The position numbers and the translations under genes were made by a program. This document shows positions 8,160 through 16,794 of a stretch of 64,000 bases of DNA, piece by piece. Source of the stretch: CAHJXF01 sp038240015. Its GTDB lineage: Bacteria; Pseudomonadota; Gammaproteobacteria; Burkholderiales; Burkholderiaceae_D. The stretch's first letter is position 1. Each line of letters begins with the position of its first letter. The stretch lies in contig JBBSEF010000001.1 in assembly GCA_038240015.1 (NCBI GenBank), forward strand, positions 1-64,000. The letters are read 5' to 3'. Below the pieces are notes generated by a model, which ran no database searches, was not told the DNA's origin, and saw nothing but the letters and a program-made list of their open reading frames with translations.

Positions 8160-9908
8160 ATGTCCGCAGTCCTGAACAGCCGCATGTCCGCACTCCCGAG
8201 CGATCAACCAGAACAAGAGACGACCGATGGGTTTCATCTGGTGATCGATGCTCTGAAATTGAATGGCATCGACACCATCTTCGGTCTGGTCGGCATTCCC
8301 ATCACGGATTTGGCTCGTCTCGCACAAGCCGAAGGAATGCGCTTCATCGGCTTTCGCCATGAACAACACGCGGGCAATGCAGCGGCCATCGCGGGCTACA
8401 TGACCCAGAAGCCCGGTATTTGCCTGACCGTGTCCGCGCCAGGCTTTCTCAACGGCCTGACGGCGCTGGCCAACGCGACCACGAACTGCTTCCCGATGAT
8501 CCTCATCAGCGGGTCCAGCGAGCGAGAGATCGTCGATCTGCAGCAAGGCGATTACGAAGAAATGGATCAACTGAACGCGGCAAGGCCGTACGCCAAGGCT
8601 GCCTATCGTGTTCTGCATGCCGAAGATATCGGCATCGGTGTTGCGCGCGCGATTCGTGCAGCCGTATCCGGCCGTCCTGGCGGCGTCTACCTGGACCTGC
8701 CAGCGAAACTTCTCGCGCAGACGCTCGAAGCAGTGCAAGCGAAAAAGTCGTTGGTACGTGTGGTCGATCCGGTCCCGCGTCAAATTCCTGCGCCTGATTC
8801 GGTCGAGCGCGCTCTCGACGTGCTTAGAGGCGCCAAGCGCCCCCTCATCCTTCTAGGCAAGGGCGCTGCCTACGCGCAAGCCGATGTCGAGATCCGAGCG
8901 TTCGTGGAAAAGACCGGCATCCCCTATCTGCCGATGTCCATGGCCAAGGGCCTGCTGCCTGACAACCATCCGCAGTGCGCTTCGGCCGCGCGTTCCTTCG
9001 TTCTGGCCGAGGCCGATGTCGTTGTCCTGATCGGCGCGCGCCTGAACTGGTTGTTGTCGCATGGCAAGGGCAAGACATGGGGCGCGCCGGCGGCCAAGCA
9101 ATTCATCCAGATCGATATCTCGCCGACGGAAATCGACAGCAACGTGGCGATCGCCGCGCCGGTAGTCGGCGACATCGGCTCCTGCGTGTCCGCCCTGCTG
9201 ACAGGCGTCCATTCCGGCTTTGCCAAGCCTGCCGCCGAGTGGACGGGCGCGATCGCAGAGCGCAAGGATAAGAACCTGGCGAAGATGGCGGCAACGCTGG
9301 ACAAGAATCCGTCGCCGATGAATTTCCACAGCGCATTGCGCGCGATCCGCGACGTTCTCAAGACGCGCCCCGACATCAACGTCGTCAATGAGGGCGCCAA
9401 CACCCTCGACTTCGCCCGCAGCATCATCGACATGTATGAACCGCGCAAGCGCTTCGACTCCGGCACTTGGGGGATCATGGGCATTGGAATGGGTTATGCC
9501 ATCGGCGCTGCGGTCACCAGCGGCAAGCAAGTCGTTGCCATCGAAGGCGATAGCGCGTTCGGCTTCAGCGGCATGGAGCTCGAGACCATCTGCCGCTACG
9601 AGTTGCCGATTTGCACCGTGGTCTTCAACAACAACGGCGTTTACCGCGGCACCGATGTGAACCCGACCGGTGGGAAAGATGTCGCACCAACCGTCTTCGT
9701 CAAGGGCGCGCGCTACGATAAATTGATTGAAGCGTTCGGCGGCATTGGCGGCAACGCCACGACGCCCGCAGAACTGACGAAGGCACTGACCGAAGCCATC
9801 GCGTCGGGCAAACCCACACTCATCAACGCCGTCATCGATGAAGCCGCCGGTACCGAGAGCGGGCGCTTGACCAATCTGAACCCGCAAAGCGCGGCGATGA
9901 AAAAGTAA
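8160..9908 (+). CDS. oxc: Oxalyl-CoA decarboxylase
   Basis: This 582-residue ThDP enzyme converts oxalyl-CoA to formyl-CoA and CO2 in the cytosol. It has the N-terminal ThDP-binding domain with the catalytic glutamate E68 in FRHEQHAGNAAA, a central domain and the C-terminal ThDP/Mg motif (GDSAFGFSG ... NNNGVYRG, about residues 462-500). The length is close to Oxalobacter Oxc (568). GTAGGAGA precedes the ATG. It is followed 25 bases later by frc, the enzyme that regenerates oxalyl-CoA from its product, and an FNR-type box lies upstream. Confidence 0.96.
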   Translation: MSAVLNSRMSALPSDQPEQETTDGFHLVIDALKLNGIDTIFGLVGIPITDLARLAQAEGMRFIGFRHEQHAGNAAAIAGYMTQKPGICLTVSAPGFLNGLTALANATTNCFPMILISGSSEREIVDLQQGDYEEMDQLNAARPYAKAAYRVLHAEDIGIGVARAIRAAVSGRPGGVYLDLPAKLLAQTLEAVQAKKSLVRVVDPVPRQIPAPDSVERALDVLRGAKRPLILLGKGAAYAQADVEIRAFVEKTGIPYLPMSMAKGLLPDNHPQCASAARSFVLAEADVVVLIGARLNWLLSHGKGKTWGAPAAKQFIQIDISPTEIDSNVAIAAPVVGDIGSCVSALLTGVHSGFAKPAAEWTGAIAERKDKNLAKMAATLDKNPSPMNFHSALRAIRDVLKTRPDINVVNEGANTLDFARSIIDMYEPRKRFDSGTWGIMGIGMGYAIGAAVTSGKQVVAIEGDSAFGFSGMELETICRYELPICTVVFNNNGVYRGTDVNPTGGKDVAPTVFVKGARYDKLIEAFGGIGGNATTPAELTKALTEAIASGKPTLINAVIDEAAGTESGRLTNLNPQSAAMKK

Positions 9909-9933
9909 TCCAAGCCAAACAAGGAGAAATCAA

Positions 9934-11187
9934 GTGGCCAAGAAACCTCTAGAAGGCATTCGCATCATCGACTTCACGCACGTGCAAGCAGGCCCGGCCT
10001 GCACGCAGATGCTGGCCTGGTTCGGTGCCGACGTGATCAAGGTCGAGCGACCCGGGTCGGGCGATGTGACCCGCAGCCAGCTGCGCGACATCCCCGGCGT
10101 CGATGCGCTCTACTTCACGATGCTCAACAGCAACAAGCGCTCGCTGACCCTCGACACCAAAAAGCCCGAAGGCAAAGAGGTGCTCGAGACGCTGATTCGC
10201 GAATGCGATGTGCTGGTCGAGAACTTCGGTCCTGGCGCGCTCGATCGCATGGGTTTCACCTGGGATCGCATCCAGGAGCTGAATCCGAAGATGATCGTCG
10301 CCTCGGTCAAGGGCTTCAGCGATGGACACCACTACGGCGACCTGAAAGTCTACGAGAACGTCGCTCAGTGCGCCGGCGGGTCGGCCTCGACCACCGGCTT
10401 CTGGGACGGGCCGCCGACGATCAGCGCCGCCGCCATCGGGGACAGCAACACCGGCATGCACTTGGCCATCGGCATCCTGACAGCCATCATCGGCCGCCAG
10501 CACACCGGCAAGGGCCAGCGAGTGGCGGTATCAATGCAAGATAGCGTTCTCAACTTGTGCCGTGTCAAGCTGCGTGACCAGCAGCGTCTGGAGAAGGTCG
10601 GCTACCTGGAAGAGTACCCTCAGTACCCGCACGGCACGTTCAGCGACGTGGTGCCGCGCGGCGGCAATGCCGGCGGCGGCGGTCAGCCGGGCTGGGTGCT
10701 CAAGTGCAAGGGCTGGGAGACTGATCCGAACGCCTACATCTACTTCACCGTCCAGGATCATGCGTGGGAACCGATCGCCAAGGCAATCGGTAAGCCCGAG
10801 TGGATCACCGATCCGGCCTATACCACGCCCAAAGCGCGCCAGCCGCACATCATGGACATCTTCGCCACGATCGAAGCCTGGCTGGCTGACAAGACCAAGT
10901 TCGAGGCGGTGGACATCCTGCGCAAGTTCGACATTCCCTGTGCGCCGGTGCTCACGATGAAGGAGCTCGCCAACGATCCCTCGCTGCGAGCGAGCGGCAC
11001 GATCGCCGAGGTGTCGCACAAGGAGAGAGGCACCTATCTCACCGTGGGCAGCCCAATCAAGTTCTCCGACCTGAAGCCCGAGATCACAGGCTCGCCGCTG
11101 CTCGGCGAGCACACCGATGAGGTGCTGGCCGATCTGGGCTATACCAAAGCGCAAATCGCCGACCTGCATACCGCAAAGGCCGTTTGA
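9934..11187 (+). CDS. frc: Formyl-CoA:oxalate CoA-transferase (first copy)
   Basis: This 417-residue class III (CaiB/BaiF) CoA-transferase moves CoA from formyl-CoA to oxalate. It has the N-terminal motif RIIDFTHVQAGPACTQ, the aspartyl-CoA nucleophile at D170 in IGDSNTGMHLA (Asp169 in Oxalobacter Frc) and the glycine loop NAGGGGQPG that closes the active site. The start is GTG, preceded by AAGGAGAAAT at ideal spacing. It forms the oxc-frc pair and ends 35 bases before a strong terminator. A second, similar copy follows at 11775. Confidence 0.96.
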   Translation: MAKKPLEGIRIIDFTHVQAGPACTQMLAWFGADVIKVERPGSGDVTRSQLRDIPGVDALYFTMLNSNKRSLTLDTKKPEGKEVLETLIRECDVLVENFGPGALDRMGFTWDRIQELNPKMIVASVKGFSDGHHYGDLKVYENVAQCAGGSASTTGFWDGPPTISAAAIGDSNTGMHLAIGILTAIIGRQHTGKGQRVAVSMQDSVLNLCRVKLRDQQRLEKVGYLEEYPQYPHGTFSDVVPRGGNAGGGGQPGWVLKCKGWETDPNAYIYFTVQDHAWEPIAKAIGKPEWITDPAYTTPKARQPHIMDIFATIEAWLADKTKFEAVDILRKFDIPCAPVLTMKELANDPSLRASGTIAEVSHKERGTYLTVGSPIKFSDLKPEITGSPLLGEHTDEVLADLGYTKAQIADLHTAKAV

Positions 11188-11222
11188 TCACTCGGCGCCA
11201 TCGCCTTTAGTTCCTGGGTGAC

Positions 11223-11244
11223 GGCGCCTAGGGGCGCCTTTTTT
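11223..11244 (+). terminator. Rho-independent terminator after oxc-frc
   Basis: GGCGCC-TAGG-GGCGCC followed by six T. It ends the oxc-frc transcript, so the PAS gene and the second frc probably have their own promoter or depend on read-through. Confidence 0.88.
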
Positions 11245-11305
11245 GTTACCGCGTCAATAAAGGGTCGACGCGCAGAGTGGGCGCATTGAAGAGGAATCAC
11301 GAACC

Positions 11306-11749
11306 ATGAATTCGACTATCGATTGTCATCAGCTGGTCGCTGCGGTGGGAGACGCGATCATCGCTGCCGATGCGAGCGGGGCCATCACGCTGTGGAACCC
11401 CGGCGCCGAGCAGATGTTCGGCCATACCGAGACCGAGGCCCTGGGCAGTTCCCTCGATCTGATCATTCCCGAGCGCATTCGGCAACGACACTGGGATGGC
11501 TACGACAAGTCGATGGCCTCCGGTACTACGAAGTACGGCGGCAGTGAGATGCTGCGCGTGCCGGCACTGCACAAGGACGGGCACACCCTGTCGATCGCAT
11601 TTACGGTGGCGATGTTGTTCACACCCGAGCACAAGGTCGGCGCGATCGTGGCCGTCATCCGAGATGAAACCGCGCGCTTCAATGAAGACCGTGCTTTGCG
11701 CAAGCGCCTTGCCGAAGCGGAAGCGAAGGTTGCGCCGGCAAGCCGCTGA
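11306..11749 (+). CDS. Single-domain PAS sensor protein
   Basis: The 147-residue protein is essentially one PAS domain (residues 7-122: GDAIIAADASGAITLWNPGA, then the S-box end) with a short charged helix to the C-terminus and no kinase, HTH or cyclase output. There is no signal peptide or membrane segment. By eye it aligns with the FixL heme-PAS: PERIRQRHWDGY places H62 at the proximal heme histidine, but many non-heme PAS domains also keep this histidine and the FixL arginine 206 is a lysine here. It is sandwiched between the two frc genes, 25 bases before the second, so it may sense redox state or a small ligand for this pathway by binding a partner protein. Confidence 0.82.
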   Translation: MNSTIDCHQLVAAVGDAIIAADASGAITLWNPGAEQMFGHTETEALGSSLDLIIPERIRQRHWDGYDKSMASGTTKYGGSEMLRVPALHKDGHTLSIAFTVAMLFTPEHKVGAIVAVIRDETARFNEDRALRKRLAEAEAKVAPASR

Positions 11750-11774
11750 CGCGACGACAACACGGAGGGCATCC

Positions 11775-13022
11775 ATGAGCAAAGCACTTGAGGGCTATCG
11801 AATTCTTGACTTCACTCATGTGCAATCGGGGCCGACCTGCACCCAGCTGCTGGCGTGGTTCGGAGCAGACGTGATCAAGGTCGAGCGCGCCGGCGAAGGC
11901 GATGCCACGCGCGGGCAGCTTCGAGACATCCCCGATGCCGACAGCCTGTACTTCACGATGCTCAACCACAACAAGCGCTCCATCACGATCGACACCAAGA
12001 AGCCCAAGGGCAAGGAGGTGCTCGAGACGCTGATCAAGCAGTGCGATGTGCTGGTCGAAAACTTCGCGCCCGGCGCGCTCGACCGCATGGGCTTCACCTG
12101 GGAGCGCATCAACGAACTCAACCCGCGCATGGTGGTCGCGTCCGTCAAAGGCTTCGGCGGTGGCAAGTACGAAGATTGCAAGGTGTACGAGAACGTCGCA
12201 CAATGCGTGGGCGGCTCAGCCTCGACCACGGGTTTCGACGATGGGCCGCCGATGGTGACTGGCGCACAGATCGGCGATAGTGGCACCGGCTTGCATCTGG
12301 CGCTTGGGATACTCGCGGCGCTGCTGCAGCGGCATACCAGTGGCCGCGGCCAGATGGTACTCGCGCCGATGCAGGACGCAGTGTTGAACCTGTGCCGCGT
12401 CAAGCTGCGTGACCAGCAGCGTCTGGAGCGCACGCACACCTTGCACGAATTTCCGCAATACCCGGACGGCAAGTTCGGCGACTCCGTGCCGCGTGCCGGC
12501 AACTCATCGGGCGGCGGCCAGCCCGGTTCGATCCTGAAATGCAAAGGCTGGGAGACTGACCCGAACGCCTACATCTACTTCATCACGCAAGGCGCGGCGT
12601 GGCCGGCGGTGTGTAAGGTGATCGGCGAGGAAGACTGGATCACCGACGAGGCTTTCTCCACGCCGGCTGCGCGGCTGCTCCACCTGAAGCCGATCTTCGC
12701 CCGCATCGAGAAGTGGACCATGACCAAAAATAAGTTCGAGGCCATGGACATCCTGAACGAGTACGACATTCCCTGCGGGCCCGTCCTTTCTATGAAGGAG
12801 CTCGCTGCGGAGCCTTCGCTGCGTGCGAGCGGCACCATCGTCGAGGTCGATCACCCCGTGCGGGGCAAATACCTCACAGTGGGCAACCCGATCAAGATGT
12901 CTGACAGCCCAACTCACGTGACCCGCTCTCCCCTCTTGGGCGAACACACCGAAGAGGTCCTTACCCAACTCGGCTACGGCCAGGCGCAGATTCAAGCTTT
13001 GCGTGACGAGCGCGTGATCTGA
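11775..13022 (+). CDS. frc: Formyl-CoA:oxalate CoA-transferase (second copy)
   Basis: This 415-residue protein is a close paralogue of the frc at 9934, sharing YRILDFTHVQSGPTCTQ, D168 in IGDSGTGLHLA and the glycine loop NSSGGGQPG. ATG 11775 has GGAGGG five bases upstream; the frame is open much further up but that part is the PAS gene in another frame. It may have a different acyl-CoA donor or acceptor, for example succinyl-CoA, formyl-CoA or oxalyl-CoA, since some genomes keep two Frc-like enzymes with different preferences. It probably forms a unit with the PAS gene. Confidence 0.93.
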   Translation: MSKALEGYRILDFTHVQSGPTCTQLLAWFGADVIKVERAGEGDATRGQLRDIPDADSLYFTMLNHNKRSITIDTKKPKGKEVLETLIKQCDVLVENFAPGALDRMGFTWERINELNPRMVVASVKGFGGGKYEDCKVYENVAQCVGGSASTTGFDDGPPMVTGAQIGDSGTGLHLALGILAALLQRHTSGRGQMVLAPMQDAVLNLCRVKLRDQQRLERTHTLHEFPQYPDGKFGDSVPRAGNSSGGGQPGSILKCKGWETDPNAYIYFITQGAAWPAVCKVIGEEDWITDEAFSTPAARLLHLKPIFARIEKWTMTKNKFEAMDILNEYDIPCGPVLSMKELAAEPSLRASGTIVEVDHPVRGKYLTVGNPIKMSDSPTHVTRSPLLGEHTEEVLTQLGYGQAQIQALRDERVI

Positions 13023-13066
13023 GCACCTCACCAGGTATCACGACACTATCCACCGATGCATAATCT

Positions 13067-13085
13067 TTTACAAATGGTTTGCAAA
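13067..13085. promoter_or_regulatory. Possible operator palindrome after the second frc
   Basis: TTTACAAA-TGG-TTTGCAAA is an 8-base inverted repeat with one mismatch in an A+T-rich stretch ahead of the 88-residue protein. It could be an operator for the downstream genes; nothing identifies the regulator. Confidence 0.3.
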
Positions 13086-13195
13086 GAATAGTTTGACTGT
13101 TAATTATCGAACAGGTGGACAAGAATGGACCTGTCGGTATCGCACTAGAGCGCTTCAAATCGCCGGCACTCAACAGACATTCTAAGGAGCATTCC

Positions 13196-13462
13196 ATGGG
13201 AAATAGACAGAACTCATTCGGCTCGAGTGACGCCTTGGAAATGGATCGGCACAGATACAACGTGGCCTTCGGCGAGCTTGGGCTTGAGTGGCATTGGGAC
13301 GCAAAGACCTATGCTGAACTGCAGGCTATCCACGAAGGGAGAAACCCCGTGCGCATCTATGTAGAAACCCATGTACCGCATTTGCTGCGCGCATACGACG
13401 CTGACTTTCTCGTCAATGCGATCGAGACCAAGCGGTCCCAGCTTTGCAGCGCAATGGCCTGA
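13196..13462 (+). CDS. Small conserved-looking protein of unknown function in the oxalate cluster
   Basis: I do not recognise a named family. ATG 13196 is preceded by AAGGAGC and gives 88 residues; a longer reading from 13115 lacks a ribosome site. The protein is soluble, with no signal peptide or membrane span, and is aromatic and histidine rich in the middle (LGLEWHWDAKTYAEL). The C-terminal half, HVPHLLRAYDADFLVNAI, looks like a folded helical module. It lies between frc and the FAH-family gene on the same strand, which suggests an accessory role in oxalate use. Confidence 0.75.
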   Translation: MGNRQNSFGSSDALEMDRHRYNVAFGELGLEWHWDAKTYAELQAIHEGRNPVRIYVETHVPHLLRAYDADFLVNAIETKRSQLCSAMA

Positions 13463-13503
13463 TCGAGCAGCAGCGACGTCTTGCGAAGCGATAAGGTCGG
13501 AAA

Positions 13504-14274
13504 ATGCAACCCACACGTTGGATTCGATTCGCCCACGACGGCGCCACCGGTTTCGGCACACTGGAAGGTGAACGCATACACGCGCACCGGGGCGACATGT
13601 TCGATGCGCCCGAACCCACCGGCCAGATCCTTCGCCTCGATCAGGTGAGGGTCTTGATGCCCACGCAGCCGAGCAAGGTCATCGCTTTGTGGAACAACTT
13701 CGCGGCGCTGGGCCAGAAGCTCAACCTTCCGGTGCCGGCAGAGCCCCTGTACCTGCTCAAGGCGCCGAATTCGTTTGCAAATCCGCTCGACGTCATCCGC
13801 AAGCCAAGATGTGACGGGAAGGTCGTGTTCGAAGGCGAGCTCGGCATCGTGATCGGCAAGACTGCCACCGCCGTAAGCGAAGTCGAGGCGCTTGACCATG
13901 TGTTCGGCTACACATGCGCCAACGACGTGACGGTGGCCGAAATCCTGAACCGCGATGCATCGTTCCCGCAGTGGGTGCGTGCAAAGGGTTTCGACACCTT
14001 TTGCCCGATGGGGCCGGTGGTAGCGAGCGGTCTGGACCCCGCCACGTTGGTCGTAAAGACAAGGCTGAACGGCCAGTTGCGCCAGGACTACCCGATCAGC
14101 GACATGCGCTTTTCGGTCCAGCGACTCGTGAGCCTGATCTCTGACGACATGACCTTGTTCCCCGGCGACGTCGTCCTGTGCGGCACGTCCATCGGCGTCG
14201 GCTCGATAAAGCCCGACAGTGAGATCGAGGTCGAAATCGAAGGCATCGGCACGCTACGCAACCATTTCGGATAG
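13504..14274 (+). CDS. Fumarylacetoacetate hydrolase (FAH) family protein
   Basis: The 256-residue protein has the FAH C-terminal catalytic fold: metal ligands are expected in FEGELGIVIGK and in the segment NDVTVAEILNRD, followed by KGFDTFCPMGP and the closing GDVVLCGTSIGVG. Family members hydrolyse or decarboxylate beta-keto acids such as fumarylpyruvate, 2-oxo-hept-3-ene-dioate or oxaloacetate. Its substrate cannot be deduced. The position between frc and the PanE-like reductase makes a C2-C4 acid such as oxaloacetate a reasonable guess. AAGG precedes the ATG. Confidence 0.85.
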   Translation: MQPTRWIRFAHDGATGFGTLEGERIHAHRGDMFDAPEPTGQILRLDQVRVLMPTQPSKVIALWNNFAALGQKLNLPVPAEPLYLLKAPNSFANPLDVIRKPRCDGKVVFEGELGIVIGKTATAVSEVEALDHVFGYTCANDVTVAEILNRDASFPQWVRAKGFDTFCPMGPVVASGLDPATLVVKTRLNGQLRQDYPISDMRFSVQRLVSLISDDMTLFPGDVVLCGTSIGVGSIKPDSEIEVEIEGIGTLRNHFG

Positions 14275-14319
14275 GCGATAAAAAGCGCCACGACGATTAA
14301 AAATCAAGGAGACTGAGGC

Positions 14320-15333
14320 ATGAAAGTGGCGATCATCGGCGCCGGGGGCATCGGCGGTTATGTGGGCGCAAAGCTCGCACTGGCGGGCGAGGATCTGACC
14401 TTCATCGTGCGCGGTGCGAACCTCACCGCAATTGGCAGAAACGGCATGAGGCTCATCATGGCCGACGGGGCCGAGCACGTCGCGGCCAATGTGCGCGCGA
14501 CCGACAACTACGACGACGCGGGCCCGCAGGATCTGGTCATCCTCGCGATGAAGGCGCACCAGGTCGAAGCCGTCGCGCGTGATGTCCCCAAGCTGTTCGG
14601 TCCCGATACCGCGGTCGTTACGATGCAGAACGGTATCCCGTACTGGTATTTCTACAAGCATGGCGGCGCGGAGCTCGAAGGCACGCGCGTGCAGAGCGTC
14701 GACCCGACCGGCATCGTCGGTAAATGCATTCCCGCGAGCCGCGTGATCGGCTGCGTGGTCTACCCTGCGTCCGAGTTGATCGCGCCGGGCGTCGTGAAGC
14801 ACGTCGAGGGCGACCGCTTCCCGATCGGCGAGCTCGACGGCTCAACAAGTGAACGAGTCAACCGCATCTCCGCCTGCTTCACGAAGGCGGGCTTCAAGGC
14901 GCCCGTGCTCGACAACATCCGCGCCGAAATCTGGTTGAAGCTGTGGGGCAACCTGACCTTCAATCCGATCAGCAGTTTGAGCCACTCGACGCTCGTCGAC
15001 ATCTGCCAGTTCCCGCTCACTCGTGAGCTCGCCGCGTCGATGATGCGCGAGGCGCAGGCGGTGGCGCAGAAGCTCGGCATAGAGTTCCGTGTGACGCTGG
15101 ACAAGCGCATCGCGGGCGCCGAAAAGATCGGCAAGCACAAGACCTCGATGCTGCAAGACATCGAGGCCGGTCGCGCGCCTGAGATCGATGCACTGGTCGG
15201 CAGCGTTGTCGAGCTCGGCCGTCTGACCGAAACGCCGACGCCTCATATCGATACCGTCTACGCGCTCGTCAAGTTGCTCGGCAAGCGCATGGACGAGCAG
15301 CGCGGCCAGGTGCGGCTGCAAGAGATGGCGTAG
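14320..15333 (+). CDS. PanE-like ketopantoate reductase family; candidate oxalyl-CoA reductase
   Basis: This 337-residue NADPH enzyme has the N-terminal loop GAGGIGG (7-13) and the catalytic lysine region LKLWGNLTFNP (K207, N211) of the ketopantoate reductase family. AAGGAGA precedes the ATG. Annotation pipelines would call it 2-dehydropantoate 2-reductase (panE). In Methylobacterium extorquens a PanE paralogue (PanE2) is the oxalyl-CoA reductase that makes glyoxylate from oxalyl-CoA. Here the gene sits between frc and pyk with the glyoxylate operon close by and no other pantothenate genes, so I favour that role. The sequence alone does not separate the two activities. Confidence 0.85.
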   Translation: MKVAIIGAGGIGGYVGAKLALAGEDLTFIVRGANLTAIGRNGMRLIMADGAEHVAANVRATDNYDDAGPQDLVILAMKAHQVEAVARDVPKLFGPDTAVVTMQNGIPYWYFYKHGGAELEGTRVQSVDPTGIVGKCIPASRVIGCVVYPASELIAPGVVKHVEGDRFPIGELDGSTSERVNRISACFTKAGFKAPVLDNIRAEIWLKLWGNLTFNPISSLSHSTLVDICQFPLTRELAASMMREAQAVAQKLGIEFRVTLDKRIAGAEKIGKHKTSMLQDIEAGRAPEIDALVGSVVELGRLTETPTPHIDTVYALVKLLGKRMDEQRGQVRLQEMA

Positions 15334-15341
15334 GCGGCTTG

Positions 15342-16790
15342 ATGATGAGCACCATGAAGCGCGCACGCAGGGCCCGCATCGTCGCCACGCTCGGTCCCGC
15401 CACGTCCGGCGAGGCGCCGATCCGCGCCTTGTTCGAAACCGGCGTCGACGTGTTTCGCCTCAACTTCAGCCACGGTTCGCAGGCCGATCATGCACAGCGT
15501 CTCAAGAGCATCCGCCGACTGGAGACCGAGTGCGGCCGCCCCATCGGCGTACTGCTCGATCTGCAGGGTCCCAAGTTGCGGCTCGGTACGTTCGTCGGCG
15601 GAGCGGCACAGCTCAAGGCCGGCTCGCCATTCCGCCTTGACCTCGACCCTGCACCCGGCGATGCAAGGCGCGCGCCGCTGCTGCATCCCGAGATCTTCGC
15701 CGCATTGAAGCCCGGCACCGAACTGCTGCTCGACGACGGCAAGCTGCGTTTACGCGTCGAGGCCTTCAGCAAGGAATACGCCGAAACCACCATCGTGATC
15801 GGCGGGCCCATCTCCAACCGCAAGGGCGTCAACCTACCCAGCGTCGTGCTGCCGATCTCGCCCCTCACAGCGAAGGACCGTGAAGACCTCGACTTCGGCC
15901 TGAGCCTAGGTGTGGACTGGGTCGCGCTGTCGTTCGTTCAGCGGCCCGAGGACATCACCGAAGCGCGCGCCATCATCGGCGATCGCGCCTGGATCATGGC
16001 TAAGCTGGAGAAGCCGGCGGCCATCCAGGAGCTCGCCGGAATCGTCGCGTTGGCCGACGGCATCATGGTCGCGCGCGGTGACCTCGGCGTTGAACTGCCG
16101 CCCGAGGAAGTGCCCGAGTTGCAGCGCCAGATCGTGCGCGCATGCCGACAGGCCGGCAAGCCGGTCGTGGTGGCGACACAGATGCTGGAGTCGATGATCA
16201 ATGCGCCTGTCCCGACGCGCGCCGAGGTGTCGGACATCGCGACGGCCATCTACGACGGTGTCGATGCGGTGATGCTCTCGGCCGAATCGGCCTCAGGAAG
16301 CTATCCGATGGAAGCGGTGGAGATGATGAACCGCATCATCACGCGCGTTGAATCGTCTTCTTCGTATCGTGCCGGCATCGACGCCTCGCATACGCCCGCC
16401 AAGGCGACCACCGCCGATGCGGTGTGTGGCTCGCTGCGCCTGGTCGCCGCGCTGATCGCGCCGGCGGTCACAATTACCTACACGTCGTCGGGATTCACCA
16501 GCCTGCGCGCGGCGCGTGAACGGCCTGTGGCGCCGATCCTCAGCCTGACTCCCGAAGTGAACACGGCGCGCCGCCTCGCGATGGTGTGGGGCGTGCATGC
16601 GGTGCTAGTCGATCAGATTCACGACGTCGGCGAGATGATCAATTTGGCCAATCGCACCGCGGCAGTCGAAGGCTTCGCCGGCGAACTCGCCGATGTGGTG
16701 ATCGTCGCCGGCCTGCCATTCGGCGAGGCCGGGACGACCAACCTGCTGCATGTGTCGAGGATCCCGGAAGCGGCCGACACGATCGGATGA
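15342..16790 (+). CDS. pyk: Pyruvate kinase
   Basis: The 482-residue enzyme converts PEP and ADP to pyruvate and ATP. It has the N-terminal RARIVATLGPATS, the K+/Mg2+ site and catalytic MAKLEKPAA lysine region, the signature DGIMVARGDLGVELP, and a C-terminal regulatory domain (about residues 350-480). The start is ATG 15342; TTG 15339 and ATG 15345 are adjacent alternatives. It lies 8 bases after the PanE-like gene. A pathway-specific pyk next to glycerate kinase genes is known in other Burkholderiales and fits flow from 2-phosphoglycerate to pyruvate. Confidence 0.94.
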   Translation: MMSTMKRARRARIVATLGPATSGEAPIRALFETGVDVFRLNFSHGSQADHAQRLKSIRRLETECGRPIGVLLDLQGPKLRLGTFVGGAAQLKAGSPFRLDLDPAPGDARRAPLLHPEIFAALKPGTELLLDDGKLRLRVEAFSKEYAETTIVIGGPISNRKGVNLPSVVLPISPLTAKDREDLDFGLSLGVDWVALSFVQRPEDITEARAIIGDRAWIMAKLEKPAAIQELAGIVALADGIMVARGDLGVELPPEEVPELQRQIVRACRQAGKPVVVATQMLESMINAPVPTRAEVSDIATAIYDGVDAVMLSAESASGSYPMEAVEMMNRIITRVESSSSYRAGIDASHTPAKATTADAVCGSLRLVAALIAPAVTITYTSSGFTSLRAARERPVAPILSLTPEVNTARRLAMVWGVHAVLVDQIHDVGEMINLANRTAAVEGFAGELADVVIVAGLPFGEAGTTNLLHVSRIPEAADTIG

Positions 16791-16794
16791 CCTC

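Noticed and set aside
11496..11774. An N-terminal extension of the second frc reaching back through the PAS gene
   Set aside because: The extension is the PAS gene in another frame; the ribosome site and CoA-transferase start are at 11775.
13504..14274. Direct evidence that the FAH enzyme is a classic fumarylacetoacetase
   Set aside because: No tyrosine-degradation genes are nearby and the length is that of short FAH-family members, not of FAA itself.
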